In this document: one piece after another, positions 18,969 to 29,140 of the stretch
How positions within the stretch are numbered: the stretch's first letter is position 1
How the letters are laid out: every line of letters begins with the position of its first letter
From: Spirochaetales bacterium
Lineage (GTDB): Bacteria; Spirochaetota; Spirochaetia; JAFGDJ01
Length of the DNA: 47,903 nucleotides
Assembly (NCBI GenBank): GCA_016932135.1
Contig: JAFGDJ010000214.1
Span: 1-47,903, forward strand
Reading direction: 5' to 3'
Position numbers and translations under genes: made by a program
Notes under the pieces: generated by a model
The model's database searches: none
What the model was told of the DNA's origin: nothing
The model's input: only the letters and a program-made list of their open reading frames with translations

Positions 18969-20168
18969 CTATTCCCCGGTATTTTTCAGGGGGTTTTCCG
19001 GAACCTCCATGACCAGATCCGAACGGGGATAGGACGAACATGGATGGAACCATCCGAATTTCTCATCCCCCCGGCGAAGCCCCGAAACACCGTCGGGAAC
19101 CCGGATCTCCCCCTCCAGCAGACGGCTCCTGCACCAGCCGCATTCGCCGGATCGGCACATGGCCGGCGGATTCAAACCCGCCCGTTCCAGGGCGATTAAA
19201 ACCGTTTCATCTTCCCGGGCGGCCATGGTTTTTCTATCCTCACCGGAGATAACGGTAACGGAGTATTCGGCTTCTCCTTGAGACTCCAACGGAGGATTGC
19301 CGTAGTGCTCCCGCCTGGAACGCCGGGGAGCCAGGTGAAAGACCTTCAGTTCTTCCTCCAGGTGTTTTCCCATGGCCGGGGGGCCGCAGAAAAAGAAGGA
19401 AACCCCGCCGATATCACTCACATACCGGCGGATAAGATCGGCGGTGATGAATCCTTTTTCCATACCTTCAGGCGCCTGTTCACCGGAACACACCGGCACG
19501 AAGGTAAAGCGGTCCGGGTTCAGCCGCCGCAGCTCCTGAAGTTCCTGCCGGAAGATCATCTCTTCCTCCGAAGGAATTCCGTACAGCAGGGTAAACCGGT
19601 AGGCCTCGTTACGGCTTAAGGAATCCTTGATAATCGAGCGGAAAGGGGTAATTCCTGAACCTCCGGCAAGGCAGACCAGGTGGTCGGCCTCCCGCAGCGG
19701 CTCAATGTAAAAATTTCCCGCGGGGCCGGTACAGCGGAGGATCTTTCCGGTTTTCCAGGTCGAAAGAGCCCAGGGAGCGAAGAAGCCGGACTCGTCGCCT
19801 TTTACGGTAATGTCGTAATATCCTCCGTCGGCAGCCTCATCGGGGGTGGAAGAAAGGGAAAAAGGCCGGGAAACCGGGGTTCCCTCTACCCGATCCTCCA
19901 CGACCAGGTATTGCCCCGCCCGGAAACAGGGAAGCTTCTTTCCCTCTTCCGTCGCGGCGAGGCGGAAGGTCTTGGAAAGGGGCGTCTCCTGGCGTACCTG
20001 GGTCACTTTTAATTCCAGAAAAAGAGGATGAAGCTCCTGGGCCAGAATATTCATGGGTCCCGGGGAAACCTTCGCGGCGGGAGCCTTTTTAAAAAGCCTG
20101 TTCCTTTTTCTCAAGTGAAAGATAAAACGCAGCAGGTCTCTCGTTTTCCCCTTGACGGTTACCACCAT
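18969..20168 (-). CDS. FAD/NAD(P)-binding reductase with C-terminal [2Fe-2S] ferredoxin domain
   Basis: 399 aa; RPFSLSS flavin motif, GGSGITPFRSII, FFCGPPAM, and C-x4-C-x2-C...C cluster (CRSGECGWC...HPC). Confidence 0.88.
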   Translation of the reverse strand: MVVTVKGKTRDLLRFIFHLRKRNRLFKKAPAAKVSPGPMNILAQELHPLFLELKVTQVRQETPLSKTFRLAATEEGKKLPCFRAGQYLVVEDRVEGTPVSRPFSLSSTPDEAADGGYYDITVKGDESGFFAPWALSTWKTGKILRCTGPAGNFYIEPLREADHLVCLAGGSGITPFRSIIKDSLSRNEAYRFTLLYGIPSEEEMIFRQELQELRRLNPDRFTFVPVCSGEQAPEGMEKGFITADLIRRYVSDIGGVSFFFCGPPAMGKHLEEELKVFHLAPRRSRREHYGNPPLESQGEAEYSVTVISGEDRKTMAAREDETVLIALERAGLNPPAMCRSGECGWCRSRLLEGEIRVPDGVSGLRRGDEKFGWFHPCSSYPRSDLVMEVPENPLKNTGE

Positions 20169-20170
20169 GA

Positions 20171-21697
20171 TCAGCCTCCCGTCCGGGCAAGGGTTTTCTC
20201 GGCCGCCGACTTCCCGGAAAGGATCGAACTGCCGTAACCGTGACAGCGGTACGAAAAACCTCCGCAGAACCGCAGGTTCTCGAAATAGTGTTCCTTTTCT
20301 TCCGCCATGGCCCGGGGAACAATGGAATCCCAGGGTTCCGGTTCGTAGCCGTAGACGATGCCGTCGTAGGCCCCGGTGTACCGGGCAAAGGTGGCCGGAG
20401 CGGCTACCTCGACTTCTTCAATATGGGGCAGGATAGAGGTTCCCACGGCCTTCTCGAACTGATCGATAAGCTTCCTGGCCACCTGCTCCTTCGTTTTAAC
20501 GTAATTGGAGGGCCTCACGGCAGCCCAGGCCTCGGAACGGAACCCGGCGGTTAAGGCGAGGATGGTGGTTCCCGGAGGTGAACAGGCAGGGTTGGCAACA
20601 TTGAGACAGACCGAGGCCTGCATGATATCCCGACATTCCAGATTCCCTATGTTCTCATAGAGGGCCCGGGTATCCATGTGGGGCGCGATGAAATAGCTGT
20701 AATCCTGAAGGCCCAATTCCTCCGGTCCGGCATCCAGCCCCAGGTATACCACCACCAGGCTGAATCCGTGTTTCCGGGCGTTGATGTTCTTCCTGGCCGC
20801 CGGAGGCACCTCCGTTGAGGGATGGATCAGGGAGTTGAACACCAGGGTCGGCGAGGCGTTGGAAATCAAGGCCCCGCAGTGGATCTCCTCGCCCGCGGCA
20901 GTGGTGACCCCGACCACCCGGCCCGACCGGGTGTTGATTCTCGCAACCTGCGTATTGAACCGGAGGCGGCCGCCGTGTTCGAGGATCTTCTCCACAAAGG
21001 CGGAGGAGATCTCATGAGAACGATGGCGGGGTATCACGGCGCCGCCGGAGATGTAGGAATTCAACAGGGCCGCCCAGATGGTAAAGGAAAGCCTGTTCGT
21101 AGGGACCCCCAGATAACACCAGTAAGGATACAGCAGATCCCGGGCGGCGGGAGGTACTTTCAGACGATCCGCCACCTCGTCGGCCGTTGCCGCGCCGGTA
21201 CGAATGAAATTACCGTGCCTGCGCATCAGTTCGCGGTAATCCACCTTTTTTTCGTTCCGGGACAGATAACCGAAAGCCTCCTGGATGTCCCGGCAGAGTT
21301 CCATGTAGGCGGTGACCGGCTCCCGGCTGCCGGGGACCTGTTTTTCAATGGTATTGATAAAGGCGCCGACGCCGAAGGGCATCCGGACATCCACTCCCCC
21401 ACGGGTAAGAATCACCCGGTAGGCGTCGGGGATGGTCTCGAAATCGATGTTTAAGCCCGCGTCGTCCAGGAGATACCGGACAACGCCGGAAGCTTCTTCA
21501 ATGGAAGGAATGTTGGGCATTTCATGGAGGGAAGGCTCGAATTCGAATCTGCCCCGAACGAAGCTCGTGGCGAATCCGCCGGGAAGGTTGTGCTGCTCCA
21601 GCAACAGGACTTTTTTACCCGCCCGGGAAGCCTCAAAAGCCGCGGCGAGCCCGCCAAGCCCGGAGCCCAGAACGATAATGTCATAGGATTCGTTCAT
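20171..21697 (-). CDS. FAD-dependent oxidoreductase, phytoene desaturase/retinol saturase-like (CrtI-like)
   Basis: 508 aa; N-terminal DIIVLGSGLGGLAAAFEASRAGKKVLLLEQHNLPGGFATSF dinucleotide-binding motif, C-terminal GGFSYRCHGYGSSILSGKSAAEK. Its stop is 2 nt from the ATG of the downstream reductase. Confidence 0.85.
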   Translation of the reverse strand: MNESYDIIVLGSGLGGLAAAFEASRAGKKVLLLEQHNLPGGFATSFVRGRFEFEPSLHEMPNIPSIEEASGVVRYLLDDAGLNIDFETIPDAYRVILTRGGVDVRMPFGVGAFINTIEKQVPGSREPVTAYMELCRDIQEAFGYLSRNEKKVDYRELMRRHGNFIRTGAATADEVADRLKVPPAARDLLYPYWCYLGVPTNRLSFTIWAALLNSYISGGAVIPRHRSHEISSAFVEKILEHGGRLRFNTQVARINTRSGRVVGVTTAAGEEIHCGALISNASPTLVFNSLIHPSTEVPPAARKNINARKHGFSLVVVYLGLDAGPEELGLQDYSYFIAPHMDTRALYENIGNLECRDIMQASVCLNVANPACSPPGTTILALTAGFRSEAWAAVRPSNYVKTKEQVARKLIDQFEKAVGTSILPHIEEVEVAAPATFARYTGAYDGIVYGYEPEPWDSIVPRAMAEEKEHYFENLRFCGGFSYRCHGYGSSILSGKSAAEKTLARTGG

Positions 21698-21898
21698 TGT
21701 ACAGTTATACCTTCCCCTGAGATTTTACACAATGGGGTTTTACAATTGATTTACCTTTGGGTTTTATTGCCTTTTATCGGTGGATTCGCCGGCGGCCGTC
21801 ATGATCCCCGGGTTGTCACGGGAACAGGATACCCGCCAGATTGACCAAACCGGGTACTCCCGGTATTCTGGGGATTCCGTTCATCGGAATAAAGCAGG

Positions 21899-22585
21899 AT
21901 GAGGAGGAGAAGGATGATCTACGGAATCCTTGTTGTCGCTCTTATTTTCACCGTGTCGATGCTTCTCCGACATGAGTTTGCTCTGAACGACCGGGGCATC
22001 TTTCTATGGAAGCCCCTGTCCTCGACCCTGATGACGGTTATCCTCCTGGCAGCATTTTTTCGCGCAGACCCCTCGGACAGCACCTATACCCTAGCCCTTC
22101 TTCCCGGGGTTCTTCTCTGCTTCGGCGGAGACATGGCGTTGATGTTTACAAAGAAATCTTCCCGGGCTTTCCTTATCGGCCTGGTTCTTTTTCTCCTGGG
22201 TCATGTGGCCTATACGGTCACCTTTATCGCGTTTAACGGTTTCCACTCCTCAGACTGGATCAGCGCGGCCGTCCTTGCCGTTTTCGGCCTGGGGGTGTAC
22301 CTGTACATTCTTCCCGGTCTGGGGTCCATGAAGGTGCCGGTACTGTTTTATGTTCTCATCATCAGCCTTATGGTAAACCGAGGGCTTTCAACATTTTCCG
22401 GGAATTATTTTTCTCCGGTCCAGGCTTGGCTTATCTCCTTAGGGGCGATCCTCTTCTACATCTCCGATGTTGTTCTTGCCCTGGGGAAATTCCGCCATGC
22501 CTGGAAGTACGGTAGGATAAACCTGGCTTTTTACTACGCTGGACAGGTTTGTATAGCCATGAGCGCCGGATTTCATTTTCTTTAA
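21899..22585 (+). CDS. YhhN family (lysoplasmalogenase-like) membrane protein
   Basis: 228 aa with many TM segments; KPLSSTLMTVILLAAFF, GDMALMF, ISDVVLALGKF typical of YhhN/TMEM86. Confidence 0.8.
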   Translation: MRRRRMIYGILVVALIFTVSMLLRHEFALNDRGIFLWKPLSSTLMTVILLAAFFRADPSDSTYTLALLPGVLLCFGGDMALMFTKKSSRAFLIGLVLFLLGHVAYTVTFIAFNGFHSSDWISAAVLAVFGLGVYLYILPGLGSMKVPVLFYVLIISLMVNRGLSTFSGNYFSPVQAWLISLGAILFYISDVVLALGKFRHAWKYGRINLAFYYAGQVCIAMSAGFHFL

Positions 22586-22603
22586 AAAATTCAAGTAGTC
22601 CCT

Positions 22604-24223
22604 TTAAAACCGTTGAAGATCCTCCATCTCCGCGGCGAGCTTCTGAAAATGCTCCACATTTTCCTGCCCCACGACTTTCAGGATTCCCGAACCCTCCACG
22701 ATTTTATCAGCCAGGGCGGTTATATCACCGATATTTCGTTGAATAACCTCGGTGGTTTCCCTGATCCGGGTAATGCTTCTGCTGCTCTGCTGAATATCGG
22801 TATCCATGTGCCCCAGGGCCGCGTTGACTTCATCGTTGATGTTGGAAAGGTGTTCCACCGCCTGTTCAATCAGAAGATGCCCCTGGGCGGATTCCTCCAT
22901 CCCGGCGATAATCTCTAATAAAGCGTTATGGACGGAGGAAATTTTTCCAATAATATTTTCAAACATCGCCTGCAGGGTTTCGCTGTCCTTAACCGATTCA
23001 TGAATCAGGGTGTTGCTCTCTTCTAAGGTCGTTTTAATTGTTTGGGCGTTTTCGTTGCTCTCTTCCGCCAGTTTCCTGATTTCCTCCGCTACCACGGCAA
23101 AACCCTTGCCCGCTTCACCCGCGTGGGCAGCCTCGATGGCCGCGTTCATGGCCAGCAGGTTCGTTCGGTCGGCTATCCCTTCGATAACATTGATAATCTC
23201 GATGATATTCTCCGAGTTCCGGGAAATATTACGGAATGATTCGATGGTTTCTCCGAGCCTGTGAGCTCCGTCCTGGGCCGCTTTCACCAGGTCCTCAATA
23301 ACCGCCTGCTTATCCCTGGCCGAATGGCTGATCATCTGAACCTGGGCGCGAAGCTCCTCCGTGGCGGCGGAGGAATCGCTCACCGCGCCGGTCTGACGGT
23401 CCATGGTCGTTTTCACGCTCTCCTTGGAACCCACCACCTTGTTCCCCGAATCAATGGCCGAAGAAGTGTTCTCCAGCAGGGTCGTGATGCTATCGGTGAT
23501 AATCCGCAGATTCTCCGCCATGGAAACAGCGATGGCCCGGTTGTTCTCGGCGTTCTGCTGAAGCTTTTCACCCAGGTTAAAGGCATTTCCCGTATTCTCC
23601 ATCAGCGCATGAAGTCTTTCATACTGCCTGTCCGATTCTTCCACCCGGGCTTGAATATGTTTAATACTCCGCTGTTGAATCCTGAAGAGCTGAAAGATAA
23701 AAACAGCCCCAAAAAACATCAATATCAGGGAAACTAGAAATTCCGTCAGGGCTACCGGCTCTCCTCCCTGTTCCAAGGCGGGACGAATTCGAAGAAAGAA
23801 CTGACCCGTATGGGCCAGAATGCCAAAAATGAGAACACTCATCACCTGCCAATGGGCATAAGCCAATAAGGGAGCGGTAATGAATACGGGAATCATATAG
23901 GTTGTCTGAATATACACATCGTTGGAGCTGGTAATATCCCGGAGAAAAAACAATCCCGCCGCGGCGAAACAGAAAAGGACAATATTACCGGTACTGACAA
24001 TTTTGAACCTGCTCTGCAGGAGCAGGACGACGAAAAACCCCAAGAGAAGTCCGACCACGATCTCCAGGATCCCCATCACCAGAGCCCCGGAAACAATCCT
24101 GATTAGTCCCAGGGCTAGAAAACCAAAACCCACCACCAGGTCCAGGAAAAACAGAGAAACAGCCTTTTCCTGAATAGCCGGACTGTCTTTATACAGCGTT
24201 CTGACATTCTTCTTTGACGCCAT
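22604..24223 (-). CDS. Methyl-accepting chemotaxis protein
   Basis: MCP signalling hairpin [56 protein letters not shown]-terminal TM segments. Two possible starts (24229 or 24223). Confidence 0.95.
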   Translation of the reverse strand: MASKKNVRTLYKDSPAIQEKAVSLFFLDLVVGFGFLALGLIRIVSGALVMGILEIVVGLLLGFFVVLLLQSRFKIVSTGNIVLFCFAAAGLFFLRDITSSNDVYIQTTYMIPVFITAPLLAYAHWQVMSVLIFGILAHTGQFFLRIRPALEQGGEPVALTEFLVSLILMFFGAVFIFQLFRIQQRSIKHIQARVEESDRQYERLHALMENTGNAFNLGEKLQQNAENNRAIAVSMAENLRIITDSITTLLENTSSAIDSGNKVVGSKESVKTTMDRQTGAVSDSSAATEELRAQVQMISHSARDKQAVIEDLVKAAQDGAHRLGETIESFRNISRNSENIIEIINVIEGIADRTNLLAMNAAIEAAHAGEAGKGFAVVAEEIRKLAEESNENAQTIKTTLEESNTLIHESVKDSETLQAMFENIIGKISSVHNALLEIIAGMEESAQGHLLIEQAVEHLSNINDEVNAALGHMDTDIQQSSRSITRIRETTEVIQRNIGDITALADKIVEGSGILKVVGQENVEHFQKLAAEMEDLQRF

Positions 24224-24433
24224 GGTCACCCCCGCTCTCTAGGCCCAACACCGTTGAATGCAACGATGATGGAATTGTTATTCTAGATATTAGTATATGG
24301 ATAAAATATCAGAGTGCAACGTGAAAGATCAGCTATGCTCAGCCCGGGACTCCGGCAGAACGCCTTCCGGAATGTTCAGATTCGTCATCCGGAAAAAGAA
24401 TATCGCCTCGGGCACGGGAGACTTAGGTAAGAA

Positions 24434-26953
24434 CTATTCTTCAGACCGCGAAATCTCGACCCGATACACCGGACAGGTATCCATCATAAGGTATACCCGT
24501 ACCGGTCCGCTGATCATGTCGGGATCGACGGTAAGCCTTATTTCCGAAAGGTATCCGTCGGCGTCCATGAGGAGCTCCGTTTCCCGGGAATAATTCGCCG
24601 CCACCGCCCGGCCGTCGGCAGGATCAACCAACAGGAGTCCCGCCACATGGTCCTCCGGCCGAAGGCGGCTTCCCCGAAGGACAGCCCTAAAGCGGTTCTT
24701 CTCCGGATAAATCGAAACATCATCAAACAGCAGAGCGGGGTCAATAGCCCTCTCTCCCGCCGGGGAAACCCTCGCGCCCCCGGAGAGAGGCATAAGGCCG
24801 GTTTTCAGGTCCGACATCCCGGTAATCTTCAGAAACTTGCCGTAGAAATCGATGTCGTCCCCCCGGACGACGCAGGAAAAGGCGAAATCATCTCCCCCTT
24901 CCCGGGCAAGATCTGAAGCTTCCCCGGCCAGCCTGAAGAGGCTGAAGGGCATATCCCAGGACCCGAAGAAGCTCAGAATAACGTCTTCATAGCTGCTTAA
25001 GGTAACCAGGCTGTCCTTCATCTCCAGGTTCAGTACATAGAGATCCCGTAAGGACGGATCGGGCACACTCGACTCGTCGAGAGCCGTCTTCTTTCCGGGG
25101 ATAACCCAGAGAACGGCCTTATCCCGGGTTCCCTCCACGAAGCCCGCCAGATACCGCAGGGAATCAAAACCGATCTGATTGTAGGAAGGCAGCATGGTCG
25201 GCAGGGGGACGGATAGCCGGGAAATTTCCAGCACCGATGACTCATCTCCCGGTTTTTCGGGGATCTTGAAATCCGGGAAATCATCCTCCGGAGGGGTGAG
25301 GGACACTCGAAAGGTCCTTTCAAACTGCCCGGCTTTTTTCCCACCGAAAAAGAACAGGCCGATCCTTTTCCGGTCGGTCCGATAGGTCCCCCGCAGGGTG
25401 AGATCGAAGGTTCCACCCGTCCAGGTTTCCCGGGGAATGATCGAAAGGAAGCGCCCGTGGGACGCCGTTTCCAGCTGCGCCGCCTGAGGGGCCGAATAGT
25501 CGACCTGGATACTCTTCGGATCCATGGCGGACAGTACCGTATCTCCTTCATCCCGGACGAGAAGGGAAAAGGTCAGGGGCGCGTTGGCCGGAATCTCGAT
25601 GCGGTCGGTATAATCCGGGGCGCCGAAGGGCCGGGTGTACAGAAGGAAGCTTCCCGCATCCGGCATGTCCTCGCCGCATCCGGAGGCACAGCCGGCATCG
25701 GTCGAACCGTCCCCGGAAAGGGGATAATCGTAGGGAACAAAGTAGATGCCCCCGTTCTCCCCGGCTATCACGATCCCCGCCTTCCCCAGGGCCGGAGAAC
25801 CGTTCAGATCGTTCCGGTCTTCATGGATGCAGGAGTATTTCCATCGAAGGCTGCCGTCGGGGTTGAGGCAGTAAAGATGCCCGCTGCCGGAACCGAAGTA
25901 GATCCGGTCCAGGGCGTCCACCGCCGGGGAAGAACGGATCGGCTCCAGAGTATCGAAGGCCCACAGCACTTTTCCCTTTTCACCGTCCAGGCCGTACACC
26001 GTTCCGTCGGTGGAAGCCTGCACAATGGTGCCGTCGCTTAAAGAGGCGGGGCTGGCGTAGATATGATCCCGGGTGCCGAACTTCCAGACCTGCCGGCCGT
26101 TTTTCTGGGAATAGGCCCGGAGGAATCCGTCAAAGCCTCCGACCAGGGCCAGGCCCTTCTCCCCCGGGGTAAGAAGGACCGAGGCGGCGTTGCTCCCCAG
26201 GCTGCCGCGGGTCCACACCCGCTTTCCCGTCCGGTAGTCGTAGCAATAGAGATTTTTCAGCATAGTGTAGGTGGTACCGAAAAACAGGCGCCCCGTGTCG
26301 GGATTCACCGCCGGCAGGGACCAGATCATTTCATTCCCCGGGAAAACCCCGACGGGCGTGCCGGTATCCCTGTCCAGGGCATAGACCAGGTAATTGTCGT
26401 TGGGCGCGAGAATCCTTCCGTCGGGAAGCATGGCGATATTTCCCTCGAACCAGGCCAGGTTGTGGGTCTCGATGCCGTAGAGTTCCTCCACCTCTTCGGG
26501 AGAATGGCCGGTGAATTTCCAGATCAGCCGACCGTCGGTCCGATCGAGGCAATAGACGTGCCGGTCTCCGGAACCGACATAGACCCTGCCCCGGTCGTCC
26601 AGCAGAGCCGAGGAATCGATAATATCCCCCGTGGGGAAGGACCATTTGAGCTTTCCATCCTGCCGCAGGCAGTAGAAGACATGATCCGCCGATCCGATAT
26701 AGATATTCCCGTCACCGTCGATGACCGGACTGCTGAAAATGCCGCCGCCGGTGCGGAATTCCCAGGGAGGCCCTTCCCCCCGGGACAGGGCCGCCATGGT
26801 CGTTCGGCCGTTCTGCATCGGATTCGCCCGGAATTTCGGCCAGGGGCTGTCCGGGTCCAGGGGAATCTTCACCGTGCTGTCGGCCCCCAGGGGAAAGAGA
26901 ACCACGAAAAAGAGAATCGACAGGAAAAGAAGAAACCCTTTACGACCGGCCAT
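24434..26953 (-). CDS. Secreted PQQ-type beta-propeller repeat protein
   Basis: 839 aa with signal peptide and repeated GDGNIYIGSADHVFYCLRQDGKLKWSF / RVYVGSGDRHVYCLDRTDGRLIWKF blade motifs. Confidence 0.88.
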   Translation of the reverse strand: MAGRKGFLLFLSILFFVVLFPLGADSTVKIPLDPDSPWPKFRANPMQNGRTTMAALSRGEGPPWEFRTGGGIFSSPVIDGDGNIYIGSADHVFYCLRQDGKLKWSFPTGDIIDSSALLDDRGRVYVGSGDRHVYCLDRTDGRLIWKFTGHSPEEVEELYGIETHNLAWFEGNIAMLPDGRILAPNDNYLVYALDRDTGTPVGVFPGNEMIWSLPAVNPDTGRLFFGTTYTMLKNLYCYDYRTGKRVWTRGSLGSNAASVLLTPGEKGLALVGGFDGFLRAYSQKNGRQVWKFGTRDHIYASPASLSDGTIVQASTDGTVYGLDGEKGKVLWAFDTLEPIRSSPAVDALDRIYFGSGSGHLYCLNPDGSLRWKYSCIHEDRNDLNGSPALGKAGIVIAGENGGIYFVPYDYPLSGDGSTDAGCASGCGEDMPDAGSFLLYTRPFGAPDYTDRIEIPANAPLTFSLLVRDEGDTVLSAMDPKSIQVDYSAPQAAQLETASHGRFLSIIPRETWTGGTFDLTLRGTYRTDRKRIGLFFFGGKKAGQFERTFRVSLTPPEDDFPDFKIPEKPGDESSVLEISRLSVPLPTMLPSYNQIGFDSLRYLAGFVEGTRDKAVLWVIPGKKTALDESSVPDPSLRDLYVLNLEMKDSLVTLSSYEDVILSFFGSWDMPFSLFRLAGEASDLAREGGDDFAFSCVVRGDDIDFYGKFLKITGMSDLKTGLMPLSGGARVSPAGERAIDPALLFDDVSIYPEKNRFRAVLRGSRLRPEDHVAGLLLVDPADGRAVAANYSRETELLMDADGYLSEIRLTVDPDMISGPVRVYLMMDTCPVYRVEISRSEE

Positions 26954-26966
26954 GGAACACCTCTCT

Positions 26967-26986
26967 AACTGAATATTAATTCAGTT
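26967..26986. promoter_or_regulatory. Palindromic operator candidate for divergent TetR regulator
   Basis: AACTGAAT-ATTA-ATTCAGTT perfect 8-bp arms, in the PQQ protein/TetR intergenic region. Confidence 0.65.
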
Positions 26987-27089
26987 ATAACCTGAAAATA
27001 TGCCACCGGTCAAGGGAAACCGGTCCCCTGCCGGCAGCAGACAAGCCGCTTGAGTTGCTCTTCTCCGCTTTTCGGGTTATGGTAAGGGC

Positions 27090-27737
27090 ATGCCGGAAGA
27101 AGATCGAAGATTTATCCGGGCCACCAACGCCGAAGCCCGGGAAATTAAACGCCGGGCTCTGATGAAGGCAGCTCTGGCCTCCTTTGTGGAGAGGGGATAC
27201 GACCGCACCACCGTTTCCGCCGTAACCAAGGCCGCCGGCGAAAGCGTGGGGACCTTTTACCTCTACTTCGAAAACAAGCTGCAGGTATACCGCAGCCTCT
27301 ACCGGGAAGCCCTGGAGATGCTCCGCCGCCACCTGGAAGAAGCCATGAGGAAGCCTCATCCTACCGTGACCGGCGAAGTCAGAGCCCTGGCCTTATCATA
27401 CCTGGAGTTCTCCCGGGAAAAGCGGGACTACTACCTCATCCTGTCCAGCCAGCACCTGGGACAGCAGGACTTTATCAACGACGGTTTTCTGAAAGACCGG
27501 CTGGATACCGAGGCCCTGGCGCTCCTCAAGATGATCGACCGGATCCTCCGGAGGGGAATCGACGGAGGAGAATTCCGGCGCCACGACACCTGGAAGACCA
27601 CCATGATCTTCTGGGGTATGATGGACGGCCTTCTCCTGCTGAACGAGCGGAGCAATCTGGCCTTGTCCAACTCCGGCCTGGAGGACCTGGTCCTGTACTC
27701 GGTGGACCTCTGCCTTCGGGGGATCAGTATATCCTGA
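27090..27737 (+). CDS. TetR family transcriptional regulator
   Basis: HTH region RALMKAALASFVERGYDRTTVSAVTKAAGESVGTFYLYFENKLQVY. Confidence 0.92.
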   Translation: MPEEDRRFIRATNAEAREIKRRALMKAALASFVERGYDRTTVSAVTKAAGESVGTFYLYFENKLQVYRSLYREALEMLRRHLEEAMRKPHPTVTGEVRALALSYLEFSREKRDYYLILSSQHLGQQDFINDGFLKDRLDTEALALLKMIDRILRRGIDGGEFRRHDTWKTTMIFWGMMDGLLLLNERSNLALSNSGLEDLVLYSVDLCLRGISIS

Positions 27738-27766
27738 CCGGACCTTTTTTCCGCCGTTTTTCTGCT

Positions 27767-29026
27767 TTACCGTGAGCCTTTGACACACCGGTACAGGGCC
27801 TCCCGCAGGGCCTTTTCCCGGGGATCGTCGATCTGGGTGCCGGGACTCATCCGGTTGGTCACATAGGCTGCTCCTATTCCCAGTTCATCGTCCGCGAAGG
27901 CCAGGGCCCCGGAGGCGCCGAGAAAACCGATGGCCCGGGGGTTGGGGGAAAACCACCCCGTATCCGGGTCGGGCTTCTGGAAGCCCAGGCCGTAGTCGGC
28001 GTTGATATTCATTACCCGGTCGAGACGGTTAAGCCGCGGCGCCTCGGCCGGACCGAAGACCTCCCGCAGGGTCTCTGCGGTCAGGCCGATCCGCTTTCCC
28101 CCGGAGGCGAACTCCCCGTAAAGGGCCGCCAGGCCCCGGGCGGTTCCCACGCCGTTTCCCGAAGGGTGCTCACCGGTGACAAATTCCCGGGAGTTCGGGT
28201 CTACTGTGTCCCCCTCCATGGTCTTCCAGAAGAGGGACTTGGAATTGAAGAGTACCTTTTTCAATCCTTTGGGAATCTGATGCAGGTGAAACAGGGCCTC
28301 CAGGGGGCTGAAGACCTTCAGCTCGGCTTTTCTTTCATCCGGGTACTCCTCCGGCAGACCGATGGAAAAATCGGCGCCGACCTTCGAGCAGATCTCCTCC
28401 TGCAGGTATTGGTTGACACTGCGGTGTTCCGGGTCGACCCTCCGCACCAGGGCGGCCATAGCGAAGCCGATGGTGCCCACGTGGTAGCCCTGGTAATCCC
28501 CGGGAGTCCATAACGGCTTCGCCGCGGCCAGAACCCGGTCAGCGGCCTCAGGGTCCGTCTGGTCCAAAGGCTCTTCGGTAAGGACGATACCCCCCTGGTG
28601 GGACAGGAGCTGCCGGACCGTAATCTCGCCCTTCCCTTCTGCGGCAAACTCCGGCCAGTAAGAGGCTACCCTCTCGTCGTAATCCAGCAGGCCCCGGCTG
28701 TGCAGATGGGCCAATACCATGGCCGAGACCCCCTTGGTGGCGGAAAAAACCAGGACGCCGGTGTCCTCTTCCCAGGGACGGGATTTCTTCGGATCAGCCC
28801 AGCCCCCCCAGAGGTCCACCACCTTTTCCCCGTCCACATAGGCGGTGAAAGCCCCGCCCAGTTCCCCCCGTTTACTGAAATTTCGCTCGAATTCGGCCTT
28901 TACCTCTTCGTAGCCCTCGGCAACAAAGCCATGAACCATTCCTCCGTCCCCCTTTCCTCCGGACACACAGGAAGATAGCAGTAAGCACGAGAGTATAATA
29001 ACATAAAAGAATGTCTTAGATTTCAT
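27767..29026 (-). CDS. Serine hydrolase, class C beta-lactamase-like lipoprotein
   Basis: S-x-x-K motif (FSATKGVSA), lipobox LSCLLLSSC. Start at MKSKTFF (29026) has an RBS (GGAGG); the longer ORF start overlaps operator DNA. Confidence 0.88.
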   Translation of the reverse strand: MKSKTFFYVIILSCLLLSSCVSGGKGDGGMVHGFVAEGYEEVKAEFERNFSKRGELGGAFTAYVDGEKVVDLWGGWADPKKSRPWEEDTGVLVFSATKGVSAMVLAHLHSRGLLDYDERVASYWPEFAAEGKGEITVRQLLSHQGGIVLTEEPLDQTDPEAADRVLAAAKPLWTPGDYQGYHVGTIGFAMAALVRRVDPEHRSVNQYLQEEICSKVGADFSIGLPEEYPDERKAELKVFSPLEALFHLHQIPKGLKKVLFNSKSLFWKTMEGDTVDPNSREFVTGEHPSGNGVGTARGLAALYGEFASGGKRIGLTAETLREVFGPAEAPRLNRLDRVMNINADYGLGFQKPDPDTGWFSPNPRAIGFLGASGALAFADDELGIGAAYVTNRMSPGTQIDDPREKALREALYRCVKGSR

Positions 29027-29063
29027 GTTTTCAAGCCTCCTAAAGGTTATGAAGGCAATATAC

Positions 29064-29108
29064 CAACAAACGTTTGTTTTTGTCAATATATTAAACCAAC
29101 GTTTGTTG
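29064..29108. promoter_or_regulatory. Tandem TetR-type operators between beta-lactamase-like gene and divergent TetR gene
   Basis: AACAAACGTTTGTT (29065-29078, perfect palindrome) and AACCAACGTTTGTT (29094-29107, one mismatched pair), centres 29 bp apart. Confidence 0.75.
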
Positions 29109-29140
29109 ACTTTTTTATCCAAATAGAATAGACTTTTCCC

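Noticed and set aside
23010-23264. Plus-strand ORF over the MCP signalling region
   Set aside because: Antisense to the highly conserved MCP hairpin; no independent support.
24297-24593. Plus-strand 98-aa ORF between MCP and PQQ-protein genes
   Set aside because: Overlaps the 3' end of the well-supported PQQ gene on the opposite strand and resembles no family I recognise.
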